Origin: Viola odorata
Taxonomy: Eukaryota > Streptophyta > Magnoliopsida > Malpighiales > Violaceae
DNA length: 64,000 nt
NCBI GenBank assembly: GCA_963691705.1
Contig: OY829544.1
Coordinates: 4,781,501-4,845,500, forward strand
Direction: 5' to 3'
Below, in pieces: positions 1 to 12,323 of this stretch. The notes below the pieces were generated by a model. It saw only the letters and a list, made by a program, of their open reading frames with translations. It was not told the origin of the DNA and did not search any database. A program made the position numbers and the translations under genes. The stretch's first letter is position 1. Every line of letters begins with the position of its first letter.

Positions 1-100
1 GGTGCGGTCCGGTTCCATAAAAATGAAAACCGTAAATTACGGTTCGGATCGGTTCTAGGCCTAAAACCGATCCGAACCGGACCGTGTACACCCCAGCCTA
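1..100. mobile_element. Right end of a hAT-like element (rest outside window)
   Basis: The sequence holds a GC-rich block of ggtccggttc / gaaccggacc inverted motifs, a ccgtaaattacgg palindrome, and ends in gtgtacacccc. This style of terminus (gtgtacac plus repeated ggttcgg subterminal motifs) is common at ends of plant hAT elements. It resembles, but does not match, the complete hAT-type element at 48553-49244. The partner end lies before the window, so neither the target duplication nor the family can be confirmed. Confidence 0.35.
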
Positions 101-230
101 TGTTTGTCCGTTAAGTTTAGATTAGAGGGTCAAACCTGAGTTTTGAAATTTTAAACCCATGACCCACCTAAGTCTCTAAGTCTGTCCAGGCCAACCCGCA
201 ACGTATGTTTATATATAAAAATATACATAT

Positions 231-1642
231 ATTATGAGAGAGTTTTTATTTCCATATCAAAGTAGTTAAAAAGAAATTATCTTAATTTCCGTATCTGTTA
301 CAATTTATTTTTGGGATGGGCCACTTTTTCTTTCTTTTTTCTTTTCCTTGTTAAACAATTATATGAGAAAATGTCTATTTGATATTCAATTTTTTAAAAA
401 AAAATAGAAAATTAAGAGAAATCTAATAACATAGTAATTTTTTTTAACAAATATAGGAAATTAAGAAAATTTATAAAATAGAAAAAATATTTTTAAAAAT
501 ATAGAAAAATTAAGAAAACTCTAATAAATAGAAAAAATCTAATACTTTTCTATATTTTTTTAAAATATATTTCCAAGAACAAAATATGTAGAACCCACTA
601 AATTTCAGTTTCTCAACACAATTTCAAGTTTTTCCAAATTATCTTTTAATTTCTCAAACATCTCAATTTATCATAAAAATTCTCTTTTTATTTTTTTATC
701 CTACTGCACATTCTTGGAAGAATGAAACACACAAATCCTATTCTTTACTGATGCATATTCTTCATTTTTTTATAATTTTAAAATATGTTTCCTATTTTAC
801 TAGATTTTTTTTATTTTTTAAAAATATTTTTCCAATTTTATTAGTTTTTTTAAAATATTTTTTCTATTTTATTAGATTTTTTCTATATTATTTAAAATAT
901 ATTTCTTATTTTATTATATTTTTTTTAATTTTCTATATTTTTCAAAGTATGTTCCCTATTTATTAGATTTTTCTTAATTTTCTATATTTTTTTTAAAATA
1001 TTTTTCCTATTTTATTAGAATTTTCCTATATTTTTTAAAAATATTTTTTCCTATTCTATTATATTTTTCTTAATTCCTATATTTTTTAAAAATATTTTCC
1101 CACGTGTGAGATCGGATTGTCAGAAAAAATTATTAAAACAATAAAATCAAACATAGTTTGTCTCCGTTAACGTTTTTTTCTACAGTTGGGACTATATTGA
1201 ACTAACGGATAAAACGTTTGGGACCGATAAAAATAGAAAAAAAAAATTTGGGACTGATTAAAATAAAATGATAAATATTTGGGACCGTGGGGTGTATTAA
1301 CTCTTCAAAACTGAGTCTCTGACTGATACTTTATCACCAATATGTAATAGAATAAAAATTAGTTGTCAAATTATTAAGGATAAAAAATTATGAGTAAATG
1401 TTACACTGGGAAAAAAATTGGATATTAAATAGACATTTTCAAAAATAATTATTTAAAAGAAAAAAGAAAAGAAAAAGTGGGTGATCCTAAAAATAAATTG
1501 TAACAGATGAAAGTTATCATATAAAGAGAATTTGATGAGAAAAATTGAGAAGATATGAGAAGATAATAAGATAACTTCTTTTTAACTATTTTGTCGTGGA
1601 AATAAGCTAATTGAGTGTGGAAATAAAAACTCTCATATAATT
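231..1642. mobile_element. Fold-back (long inverted repeat) element, AT-rich
   Basis: The left arm runs rightward from attatgagagagtttttattt. The right arm, read on the minus strand from 1642, gives attatatgagagtttttattt. Both arms then share gttaaaaagaa.ttatctta, tctgttacaatttattttt and ccactttttcttt in the same order, so they are imperfect inverted copies over roughly 150-300 bases. The interior (about 380-560 and 775-1105) is a degenerate AT-rich array of the motif ctattttattagattttt followed by ttttctatattttttaaaatattt, with the left part in reverse orientation. No coding capacity is visible; the small ORF at 751-966 is translated low-complexity AT sequence. It is probably a non-autonomous, MULE-like or fold-back transposon. 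Confidence 0.55.
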
Positions 1643-2829
1643 AACTTTTGTTAAATTAACAAATTTGTTAGACCTGCGAGCAACCCATTAAATTTAAAAG
1701 GCCAGATTTGAGTTTAAAAAAGTACTCATATGTAGTCCTTTAAATACGGCTTATATGGGTTTTCCAAAAAACTTTGAAATTTTAGACCCATCTCAACTAA
1801 TAAGCAGGTGTAAATTGATGACATTGTGTCCATCTCTACAATGCGTCGTCCATTCAATCTTCAATGTGACCAAAGACCAAACCGCACCCACTATTTTTTT
1901 TTTTGGAGAGTATACTACTAAATGAGAAGATTGAAGAAATGGGTTGGATTTTTGCTTGAGTTTACGTGGATTCGTATAGCAAAACTCGCACTGGGAGGTA
2001 TGTTTTGGAAGGGGAAGGCATGAATTGATAGTGAAGATATTAAAGATTAAGGCATAGACCTAGGGTTATAAATGTAGTGAGATTTTTTTTTTTGTAATTT
2101 TGAATTAAGCCGGTGAGACTAGTGACTGGCCTAAATTCCATCCAATTTTTCATGATTATATATATATATTCTTATATATTCTTCTTTTCTTTTGATAGAA
2201 CTAGGTTATTTTAGTACATGACGTTGCACGTGCGGAATTTATTTGGAAATATTAAAATATAATAATTATGTACAAAAGTATTTCACACAAATATATTTTT
2301 GATATAATATAAATATTTTAATAATGTCTCCCAAAATAGAATTAACATAAATTTTTACTATGGTGCTTAAACGGGAAAAGACATCCGGGGGCCCCTGCAG
2401 TTATTATTTTCATTTTAGTTGATCCCCAAGGTCGATTTTGGTTCAATTAGGTGTCTTTCGTTATTCTCGTTAGGCACGCCAGGTCCCTACCGTAAAAAAC
2501 GAGACTGACGAACACTTACGTCCGTTAACTCCAATTTTTTATTATTTATCTTCAAAAGTGACACTGTTGATTGGAGCCCACAAGTCAGATTTTCTGACTT
2601 GAAAATCCATTATCCGTTGATTTTCATTTTCCATCTTATTTTTCAAAAAACACAATCCATTTTTTAATTAAACTTACCATGGGTCCCATAATAAACAACA
2701 ATTTATTTAACTCTCACTCTCCATCTCCGCTGCTCCTCCATCTATGTTTCCAACATTTTTGTTTCCTTAGCAGAGAAAGCACAAAACCCTAATTTTTTAT
2801 CCTTTGAAAAAATCCAAAATTCTACTACG
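1643..2829. other. AT-rich intergenic DNA
   Basis: No gene is visible. From about 2376 the base composition changes: gggggcccctgcag and ttgatccccaaggtcgattttggttcaatt look like the outer end of the Mutator-like element that follows. I could not find the matching inverted end near 8.3 kb. The stretch at 2700-2829 is pyrimidine-rich and could be the 5' leader of the next ORF. Confidence 0.5.
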
Positions 2830-3261
2830 ATGTCTGAAGTTTCTATTTCATGGGGTCGCACATGGAGGAGAAATACTCAAGTTAGTGTCGAAAATTATGA
2901 AGGAGCACCAAAAATTTACTGTGGGGTCAAAGCTTTGATGTGTGTTTATTGGAAGGAGGATAATGTGGGGAGAAGGTTCTACTCTTGCAAAAAACACAAA
3001 TGTAAGTACTTTAGTTGGCATGATAGTGAACGATTGTCACAAAGGGCAAGGGATGTGGTTCATTTGCTATTAGACAGTGAAGAAAATTTGAAATGTGAAG
3101 TTAGGTGCTTGAATGGAAAAGTAAATCGTATGCAGAATGCATACATGGAAATAGTAGATGAGGTTTCCTGTTTGCATGTCCAATTAGATAGACTAAGATT
3201 GGAGAAGTCATATGTTTTTTTGAAGGGTGTAAAAGTAGGATTTTTCTTGTGTTTTTTATAG
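2830..3261 (+). CDS. GRF-type zinc finger protein, probably transposon-borne
   Basis: The 143-residue ORF has one recognisable domain at about residues 31-66: C-G-V-K-A, then GRRFYSCKKHKCKYFSWHD. This is the GRF zinc-finger pattern (CxCG...GRRFYxC...CxFFxWxD) with the second cysteine of the first pair replaced. A predicted helical, heptad-like stretch follows at about residues 85-127. Small plant GRF proteins of this design are known as stand-alone genes and are often found near MULE transposons. The start was chosen because the ATG follows a pyrimidine-rich leader. The last residues (VGFFLCFL) look like translated intron, so the true 3' end may lie in a downstream exon. Its neighbour is a dead MULE transposase on the opposite strand, so I infer an element-carried accessory ORF rather than a host gene. 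Confidence 0.5.
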   Translation: MSEVSISWGRTWRRNTQVSVENYEGAPKIYCGVKALMCVYWKEDNVGRRFYSCKKHKCKYFSWHDSERLSQRARDVVHLLLDSEENLKCEVRCLNGKVNRMQNAYMEIVDEVSCLHVQLDRLRLEKSYVFLKGVKVGFFLCFL

Positions 3262-3536
3262 GTATTGCTAGTTTAATTTTAAGCAAAGTGCTTTGATGGT
3301 TTTATAATTGGAGGTGTACTTTTATTAGGTAATAAAAATAGAGATATTTGAGGTGTGCTTACAGTACAGTGTGTAATGGAATTGTAATTGAAATTGTAAT
3401 GAACCACTGTCTTTCGTGTGTCTTCGAAATTTTAGTCTCATCTCTAATGTTGGTTCAGATTGCGAAGTCATTCAGTAGCCAAAGAACTCTGCACTTTGTA
3501 GACTTGTAGGTGGAAGGAATCTATTCAGCATTTCAT

Positions 3537-3593
3537 ATTCCCAAGTGTTGCAACGTTTCAGCCTTTCCCATTCCCAAGTGTTGCAACGTTTCA
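3537..3593. repeat. Short direct repeat, period 33
   Basis: The 24-base segment attcccaagtgttgcaacgtttca occurs twice, at 3537-3560 and 3570-3593. The two copies are identical and separated by a nine-base spacer. Confidence 0.85.
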
Positions 3594-3751
3594 AAGCAGT
3601 TTGTTCAATACAGAGACCGTCGGTTGTAGGTCTACTTGAGCTTATCTCCAACACGGTAAGATCCTCTATAAATTTAGTCACTCTCTAACTCTTCACTCTC
3701 AAAATACTCAGCCTCTCTGCCTCTCTTCTCACAATTTCCAGGTATCACATA

Positions 3752-4108
3752 ATGAATCCCAACAACAAGCAAGACCTTCTCCAATCTCTGGGGAGCGTTA
3801 GTGGTCACTTACATGATGACATAGCTCAATTAGAGCACAAGATACTCCAAACTTGTCAAGACATTTTTTGCTTGGAGGCAATGGCAGACCAATTGAAGGC
3901 AAGGAAGGAAGCTGTATTTGAAGATGATGGGGATGAGGGTGTTGCGATTGTTGACTCAATTGGTGTCTGCCTTACTCACTTAGGGATTGCAATTTCTCAG
4001 ATGAAGAATAAAAGGGCTACATACGAATTCGCTTTGAGAGGTGTTAGGGTTGCTGTTGAGGAGTTGAACATGTTTGGCAATAGTGTGGCAGGCATTCCTA
4101 ATGAATGA
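3752..4108 (+). CDS. Unknown small helical protein
   Basis: The 118-residue ORF starts at an ATG after a pyrimidine-rich stretch ending in caggtatcacata. I do not recognise a family. The protein looks mostly helical and acidic in the middle (EDDGDEG at about residues 57-63), with a regular spacing of hydrophobic residues in both halves. It follows the GRF zinc-finger ORF on the same strand and could be its downstream exon or a second accessory ORF of the same element. It could equally be a fragment of a captured host gene. Confidence 0.3.
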   Translation: MNPNNKQDLLQSLGSVSGHLHDDIAQLEHKILQTCQDIFCLEAMADQLKARKEAVFEDDGDEGVAIVDSIGVCLTHLGIAISQMKNKRATYEFALRGVRVAVEELNMFGNSVAGIPNE

Positions 4109-4626
4109 TGGTTATGGGGCTGCCGTGTGGGTCTATTGCTCAAAATACTCTGTTTCTCTTATTATAATAGTAGAATGTTTAAATGTTGATGTATGGGGTT
4201 GCTGTGTGGGTTTCTTGAATGATCTTGTTTCTCTTATTAAGGGTTGATGTATGGTACCAAAATGCAATATTAATAAATTTATGTCGCTTATTATCAAAAT
4301 GTTTTCCAATGTGTTGTGTTGTTGCATCTGTTGATGTTTAATGATCTAGTTTTAAAAAAATGCCATCTACGTATCAACTGCCATAGCCAAACCAAACCAA
4401 ATTCACAAACATACATATGAGTATATTAAACACTAATATAAGTTGATCAAGCTGATCACTCTATTGGCCAAAAGTAAAGAAATGTTCCATACCAGATACA
4501 CAAAGAAGTTATAAACCAAACATTGTCAACACACAAACACATAGTTCCAAAGCAAAAGTAATTGTACTAATAACAACTTTGGCATAAGTTCAAAACTAAC
4601 AGTAGGGTCCTGCTACCAGTAAGAAA
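4109..4626. other. Spacer between convergent ORFs
   Basis: AT-rich DNA between the 3' end of the plus-strand ORF and the 3' end of the minus-strand transposase. A short repeated phrase (tgatgtatgg plus gctgtgtgggt, near 4125-4140 and 4190-4210) is the only structure seen. Confidence 0.4.
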
Positions 4627-7600
4627 TCAAACAAGTATTTTGTGCTTCTTATTTTTTGAACCCGTAGGCCTTCCCCTCTGTCTCTTCTCTACCTGCATAG
4701 GTGATGGAACCAATGCGGTTAGTTGATCATCTGCTGGAATAGTTGCTGGAGTGGTTGAAGCTGGCTGGTTATCAACTGGAGTGGATAAAGTTGACTGCTT
4801 AGGTCCTGGAATATATGAGTGTTGTACATGTTGAGAAGTAGAACTTTCATTGGCATTTTCTTGTGAGGGCACATCTTCATTTGTAGGCATATAAGTGTCA
4901 AACCATCTAGTAGGTATGCTGGAAGTTGGCATAGGGTTTGTATATAGCCTGCTACTGCCATAGGGTACACTCAATGCTTGGTGTACCATTCTATCAAGTC
5001 TGCTGGGCTACCAAATCCAAGCAAAATACAGGTTAACATAAAAACTCAGAAAAAAATCAACACACAATCATGATATTAAATAAAATAAAAACAACACACC
5101 ATGCTCATGCCAGTCATGGGATTTATGAATGCTTTTATCCCAATAAATGGCCTTGATGTTGGGCTTCTATCAAACTAGTTTCTTCTCCTTTGCAATGCTT
5201 CAGTGTATGTAATAGAGTTCTGGTGTTCAAAGGATCAGGAACATAACTTGTAGAAGTGGATCTTTGACTATGACCAACTGGAGCCACTACAGATTGTGAA
5301 CTTTCTCCAGAAACTCCACCCTACAGTAATAGCATTAGTGTTTGTTCAATTAAAAGAAGACAATAACATGGCTTGAGTTCAGAGAATTATATTTCTGTTA
5401 TTGTGTTTTGACCAAGTTGAAGATTTATGTCCTACCCTAAAACAACTTGTGCATCTCTGTTTTGCAACCTTCTGAAGATTTTTCTTCCTACTTTTTGGCT
5501 CTCATACCTCTGGTATCCTACAGACTCTACGCCTACCTTTCTCTGCCTTTCGTGGTGGTGTTGTTATGTCTGGTTGCCTAGTCTTTTGTCTGAATCTCTC
5601 ACCATTGACTGGCTTGATAGAGTACACATAGGCTTTTAAGAACATTTCTTTGGAATACCAGTGTGAGACAAATTCCTCAGCTTTTACCTCTCCTATGTGA
5701 GATCACTGTCATTCCATGTTCACATGGGATTCCTGTCAAATCTCAACCCCTGCAACTACATTTCCTTTCTTCAAACTTCACAATGTATTTGGCCGGCCCT
5801 TCAAATACCTCCCAACCACCATCACCATTAGTAAAAACATGACAGTACACACTCCTATCCTTGTTATCCTCTATTTTTCCCCAAATTTTTGCCCCATAAT
5901 CCCCAACAAACTTAAAATTCTCATATAATCTCATTTGTACAAATCTTTTCACTATCAACATTCTAATTTCTTCAAACATTGTGACAATAGACATATGCCT
6001 AGCCTCCGAGATGAATGCATTGAAGGTCTCACACATGTTATTATCCACCACATCTGACTTAGAAATACATTGAAAGAAAGTTTTACACCAAAACTTAAGG
6101 GATACCTTTAAAATGGCATCCACTGCATCAGGGTCAAAGGTGTACATCCTCTCCAATTTTTCCTCCAGTTGTGGTAAATTAGTGGACTTAACAACACTCC
6201 AGTACAAGGTTGAATACAAATCTCCATCACGTCCATTCCTCCACTTGGAGAATATATGCCTAGCACACCTTCTAGTCTCTACTTGAGGCATAAGTTCCCT
6301 AAATGCATGAATAATGGACTGCCAATACATAACACACAATTAGAGACGTTATTGTCTTGTGTTTTGTAAGGAAAACAATTATAATAAACTTATGTCTAAA
6401 TTAAGAAAACTTACTGGATGTTGATCAGATTGAAATGTCCATCCCAGTCCATCTCCTGTGATATGCAGGTCCTTCATCACAATCTCAAGAAACCACATCC
6501 AGTTGGAGTGATTTTCAACATCCACAGCTGCCCAAGCCACTGGGAATATTTGTTCATTGGCATACCCTTAAGACTCGTCTGCATCCTTCCATAAACCTTT
6601 TTTTCACTACATCAAAACATACATACATTCTTAAAAAAATATTCCCTGGAGCTTCAAGCACAACAGTTGACCCAGGGTTGCTGTTCTTCAACTCTTGAAC
6701 ATAATCTCATATTCTCCTGAAATCCTTCTCATAATCTCCACAAAAGTGTTGGATGATTTGCATCCTAGCTCTCCTTGCCTGACTTTTTGAAATCTCAATG
6801 CCAAGTTCTTCCTTAGTGTATTTCTTGATCTCCTTTTACTTCATTGTAGCAGCAGTTGATTTCCTCTCCTTAATAAAGTGATGTGCAATGATCTTGTAAT
6901 TTATTCTGCTATTTGTGAACACTCTAGGGCACGTATGCTCAAGATTTAGAGCCCTCAACTGCCAATGAGATGTGTTCTTTGGCTTCATGCAATAAATAAA
7001 CCACTTGCAAGTTTTGTCTAAACACTTAATCCTTATTCTCTTCTTGTCGTTCTTCAGAAAATCAACCTCTCTATGCACTTTCAAACTGAGTTCTATCACT
7101 GCATCCTTGAACTGTTGTCCAGTAATAAAAATCATCCCAGTCTCCAAGTTAGGAATTTCTCGAAAGCTTGTAGTGGGTTTGTAAGCTCTTGATGTTTTCC
7201 TTCTCCTCCTACCATGCTATGCTTCACTTCCTGAACTAGTAGAGATTGCACTAGCATCTGAATCATCTCCTATCTCATCATGTACTTGTGGTTGTCTCTC
7301 TTCTGGTCCAATAGAACCACCATCTTCGTTTCTTGTCCCTGTAGCAGCTCTATTGATATCCTTCTCTCTATTTAGCCCTTCATCTTCACCTTGTCTAAGA
7401 TCAATCCCACTGTTCTGCCCCAACCCCCCCTGTCTCTTTTTTTTTCCTTTCACTTCTTTCCTTAATAACCTATATTCTTTATCATCTAATAAGTATGGAA
7501 CATCCACCCAAGTACCAAGCCCCCCTTCTACCCCAACATCTTCTCCATCATATTCATTCTCATCGCTGCCATCCCCATCATCGTTGTCATCTCTATTTTC

Positions 7601-8242
7601 ACCATCATCTTGTTCAGCAACCCTATCTCCACTTCCTAACACATTCTCTCCATTATCACTCTCTACAACTCTATCTCTTTCAGGCTCCTCCTCACCAGAG
7701 TCAGATGAATAATCATACACGTTTGTTTAGTTATAAAATGGAGAGAATGGTGCAACATTTTCATTAATATTTCTAGGAAACCCATTTGAGTTAACTCCCT
7801 CCTCAATATTAAAGGTACTGCAACCTACCAACTCTACTGTGTCATTACTAAAGTAAGTAACATGAATAGAGTCTGGAAAATGCAGTAAGTCACATGGAAA
7901 GATTCGAGGTTTACCTTCAATAAATAGAGGTTGACTTTCATCATGGTCAATATATAAATCCACTAAACCTTTCTCCGTAGCTAATTGCACTAATATTTCA
8001 AGTGATATTTCGCATTGTAATAGAATCAAATCCATATCCAAATCAACAGTGTCCTTATTTCATTGTTTGTAAAATAACATTTTACCCACATTGTTTACTT
8101 TCATCCTACCCAGAATCCATATTAATAACCCATAAGACAAGTCTTGTACCTGACACTTCTACTCAACAACAGTAGAGTTCTCGTACCTATACGGATGATA
8201 CTTAAATTTACCCCCCGCATGGAACCGCAGAACAACATCCAT
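4627..8242 (-). pseudogene. Mutator-like (MuDR/MURA) transposase, decayed
   Basis: Read on the minus strand from an ATG at 8242, the blocks follow the order of a plant MULE transposase. First comes an N-terminal segment starting MDVVLRFHAGGKF. An Asp/Glu/Gly-rich acidic linker lies at 7217-7720. A MuDR-type DNA-binding block lies at 6836-7147 (FITGQQFKDAVIELS, CKWFIYC). The transposase core lies at about 5743-6835 (ARRCARHIFSKWRNG-type motif), and a SWIM zinc finger at about 5680-5755 (CSCRG...GIPCEH). The C-terminal tail ends with an AT-hook-like GRPTGSKNKK at 4640-4670. Several in-frame stops are present, including one inside the SWIM motif. The core runs from EGCRRV straight to YANEQIFPVAWAAVD, so the block that normally carries the first catalytic Asp (DG.F) is missing. 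The element cannot make active transposase from this copy. Confidence 0.85.
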
Positions 8243-11200
8243 GGCCTACCAATAAAAATAAAGCAATTTAATTCAATTCAACCATGTACAGTACAGGACC
8301 ACATTGGACTCATATAAAATGATATTAATAAATCGACAAAACGATGCCCGACCCAAAAACAAAAACAGAACAGATGTATATATATTTTTTAAGAATAATA
8401 CGTTATAAAAAGGATTTCATAGTTTTTTTTTTTTGAAAAATAGTTTATTGAGGCAAGATAATTTCTTGTTTATTTTACATATTTTTTTATATATATATAT
8501 TTTTTTTAACTAAAAAGAATTATCACTTTCCCCTTTGTTTTTATTTTCTTTTCTCTCTCATATTTTTTTTCTAGTTCTTATTCTAACAATGGAAATACAT
8601 GAAATAGAAAACAACAACAACAACAATAATTAAAAAAAATAGTCTAAAAATAATTGTGATTTTAATTTAATAAAAGGGAGAATTTTGTTACTGTATTTGT
8701 CCTTTATTTTTATTTTTTTCGTAAAAATATCATATTTTGTTATCTTTTGAAAGAAAAAATATGTTTTAATCTGTTGGATTAGAATAATAATAGTAGTAAT
8801 AGTTATTAGTCATGAAACTATTATTACTATTATAAATAAATAAACTATTCCAATTTTGGTCAAGGGCTTGGCCAAGACAGATTGCCTAGAATAAAAATTC
8901 AGGTGATGGAAAGCTCATAGTAAGGGTTGTTTGGGAGCTTTAGTTCTTATGCTTTGATCACTGATTCAATGGTGTTTATCTCTACTTCCATAGTACTGCT
9001 ATAGAGTGCAAGGACTCTTGTACACTCCTGCTTCTTTCCTCTTCTAATTACCTGGCGGGTGCTCTCATTCCTGTTATTCTTTTGGTTGTTGTCTTGAATG
9101 ACTGTTCGCTTCCTCAATGGCATAGGGGAAGACGACACCTAGCTCAAGCTACCTCCCAATCGAGGCCCTAGGTTGTCAATCTGGTCTGAACTATATCACT
9201 CATTTCCTACCAGCCTTCGCGAGACTGGCTGTCTACTTGTCCCATCCGGTTTCGCTCGTCCCCTTCTAGGCTGACCGCAACTCTTCTCTACTAAAATATA
9301 AGAGTGATCAAGTCTTACTTCTAGCAAGTTAGCGGTTTGTTAAATCAGGAAATAAAATGATTACGGATGGAGAGATTATGATGAATATTTATATCTCATG
9401 AAGCATAAGAACATGGCTCATCAGCCCTTACCAAGATGGATGTTTAGCTAGATATAATCATGAAAAAAATGAAATTATTATTTGCATAAAAGTGGTTGAA
9501 TCTATAAAATCCATAACTGAAAATTAATAGAGCAAGTTTTTGGGTGATGATCTACGTGAAAGAGAGGAAGAGAATCCCCTCCAATGAAGACTTTTGGCAG
9601 TTTATAACTTCACCGCCTCCTCATCCTCTTTATCTCTTTCAAAATTATAAAGATAAACATAAACTAAATTATTACAAATTCAAAAAGATTGTTTATTTGG
9701 AAAATAAAATATTGTTCTAAGAGGGAGATCTAGATAAGGATTCTTGTTGATAATCTTCAATACAATAGATCCCTCAAATCTCATTTTTTTATTGCAACCG
9801 CCACCTCGCATCCTTGAGTTTTGCCCAAAGTCTTCCGCTGCAGTCTGTCTGTGACTGACTTGGCCAAGCCTGTGGTCAAGATAGTTTCAGATGTTTGATT
9901 TTGTGCTCCCAAAAGTGACTTTTCTCCTTTTTATCCATCTCCAAGTAGTTCGTGCAAAAGTAGGGAGAATTCATAGAAATCAATAGTTTTAATGTCCAAT
10001 TTACAAGTATTTAGACAGTAAAAGTATGAGAAATAAATGTTGAATCACAAATGAACTTCAAATTATTTTTGATAACCGTAACTTATTTTTTCCATCTAAA
10101 TAAATATAGTGGTTGATTTGAGCTAATTAAAAATACATGAACTTATTTGATATTAGTTGGAAATGCATAGGCAAGTGCAAAACATTAATTATAAAGATTG
10201 ATCGTTCCTTCTTCCAAATTCTCGCAAATAAGAACTTGGATATCCATGTACAATATTTAGAGTCATAAGTAACGAAATAACTTGGGGTCTTCTTTTCTAA
10301 TTGGCTCACTTAAATTGCTATTTACTTTTCATTTCTGTTTATGAGATTCGTTACTACCTATATCTTTCAAAAAAACTAACATACCATTGAAACATTATAC
10401 AAAATAATCAGGACATAAAATTGTTAAGTTTATATTCCCAATTTTGATTCAATTGAGTATCATATATATGGATTTCTCTATAAAAAATGCATATGTTTTG
10501 AATAGGGAAAAAAACCTTAAAATCAATCCGGATATTCAAAATTAATTCATAAAAATTAACCCGAACATGGATTTTCTCAAGGAGTTGTACATGCTTTGTT
10601 TCTTAAAAATAAATTGAATAAAATGTTGTATATGACTATATGCTAATTAGGTTAGGCTAGTTATGGAGAAAAATTAAAAATTAAGCATATCAAATCTAAT
10701 TACTACTAAGAAATATAATGGAGAAGTTGAATATATCTTGGTTTATGATCGAGGAATTACTTAATGTAAATAAAAAAACCAATTGATATTAATTATTAAA
10801 CATAAACAATAAAAAAAATTATTTAAAAAAAATAACAAAATAGAACAGATAATTATGATTATAATTTAAATTAACTAATTGTGCTTTTAATTTTAGTTAC
10901 TTATATTATTACATGCTTGGAAAACTAACTATGTATTTTATTTGGTATCCCTAAATCTTGTGGATCATTACTAATTGTATTCGCACCTGACCGGGTATTT
11001 AGGTATTTTATTATCTATATATATTATATATATTTAATATATATTATCTAACTTAACTACCAACTGAATTAATATTAGTACTCCCGCTATTGTTAAGAAT
11101 TTCAATGCTCTCACAATTTTTTTTAAAATTTTTTTCAACCAACTAAAAACAACAACTTCTACTTTAGGTAATTTCAATGCTCTCACAATTTTTTTAATTT

Positions 11201-11974
11201 GTTTTTCAACGAACTGAGAACAACAACTTCTACTTTAGGTAAATTGGCTGAATTATTATTGGATAATTTTTTTAATAGATTTATAAAAACTTAAAATAAA
11301 ATTAAGGGTGTAGTAGACTTTTAAACAATAACTTAAGGATATAATAGATTTTTAAAGAATAAGATCATTCGTGCTTTTTATATATATATATATATATATA
11401 GATTGACATTTCTCATTTACCGTTTAGGTTTTTTTTAAGCAACAAATGTTTGTTCTAAATTTTCTTTAGACATCATACATGATGCTTTGATTCTTTTCTA
11501 AACCACTAAATATATTCCTAATTACATTTATTGTTTAAATACTAGATATCGATGAACAAAATGAGTGGTTAAGTCTTATCTCTATACAATACTTACGAGC
11601 TATAAAGTCAGATTTTAAAATAGAAGTTTCTAACCTAGAAGGAATGATTTTGGGTTTAGAATCCTATTGATCTTCTCCAATTGGTCTGTAACTGAGTTTG
11701 GTAAGGAAAGCGTATGCATCACACGATTTGGTATTGTTGACGATACTGTCTGAACCAAGGCCCCGCGAGAGATAACAGAGCTTAGTAGAATACTCCTCTA
11801 TTTCTAACGACTAACTGTGCTATAAAGAGAAGAGAGTAGACGGGCGAAGCACTCTAATCAGTTAACGGTCTTACCCCTTTCCCTTTTTTCCTTGTCTCGG
11901 GTGGACCGATTGTTAACGAACCGGCCGTGTTTTACATTTTCCTGTTTATTTGCCTCCACACGTAGGTTTGTAAT
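8243..11974. other. Intergenic DNA, no gene recognised
   Basis: The region is mostly AT-rich. A less AT-rich island at about 8940-9290 has a 63-codon minus-strand ORF rich in Arg, Lys and Asn; it may be a worn retroelement piece but carries no motif I recognise. A TA microsatellite lies at about 11379-11400. The block at 11640-11930 is of mixed composition, with no long ORF. Confidence 0.45.
11099..11241. repeat. Two-copy tandem repeat, period about 72
   Basis: The segment beginning atttcaatgctctcacaatttttt and ending caacaacttctactttaggta is present twice in tandem, at 11099-11170 and 11171-11241, with a few differences in the T-run. Confidence 0.8.
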
Positions 11975-12323
11975 TTAGGCTGTGTTTGGGAGTCTGGGTT
12001 GGGTACCCAACCCAGCATTCCCAAACTGAAATGGAAAAAATGGTGTTTGGTACACACCATTCCACAAATGAAATTTGCCATTTTTGGGTGGCCAACCCAG
12101 CAAAATAGCTGGTAAGGGAATGGGCCGAATTTGGCCATTCTGAAGATGAGGATTTGGCCATTTTACGGGATAGAGGGTCGTAATTATTTGGACAAAAATA
12201 ACCTCAGTGTCCTTTGATAATTACGATCCATACCACATATTTAATGTTGAAAATTATCCTCATTTCCCTCATTCTCCCCTCTCTCAAATTCTAGGGTTTC
12301 AGCCGCAACTCCCTTCCTCCTCT

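Noticed and set aside
751..966. 71-codon Phe/Tyr/Ile-rich ORF
   Set aside because: Translation of low-complexity AT-rich repeats inside a fold-back element.
7353..7767. Plus-strand Ser/Pro-rich and His-rich ORFs
   Set aside because: They are the antisense of the acidic Asp/Glu linker of the MULE transposase.
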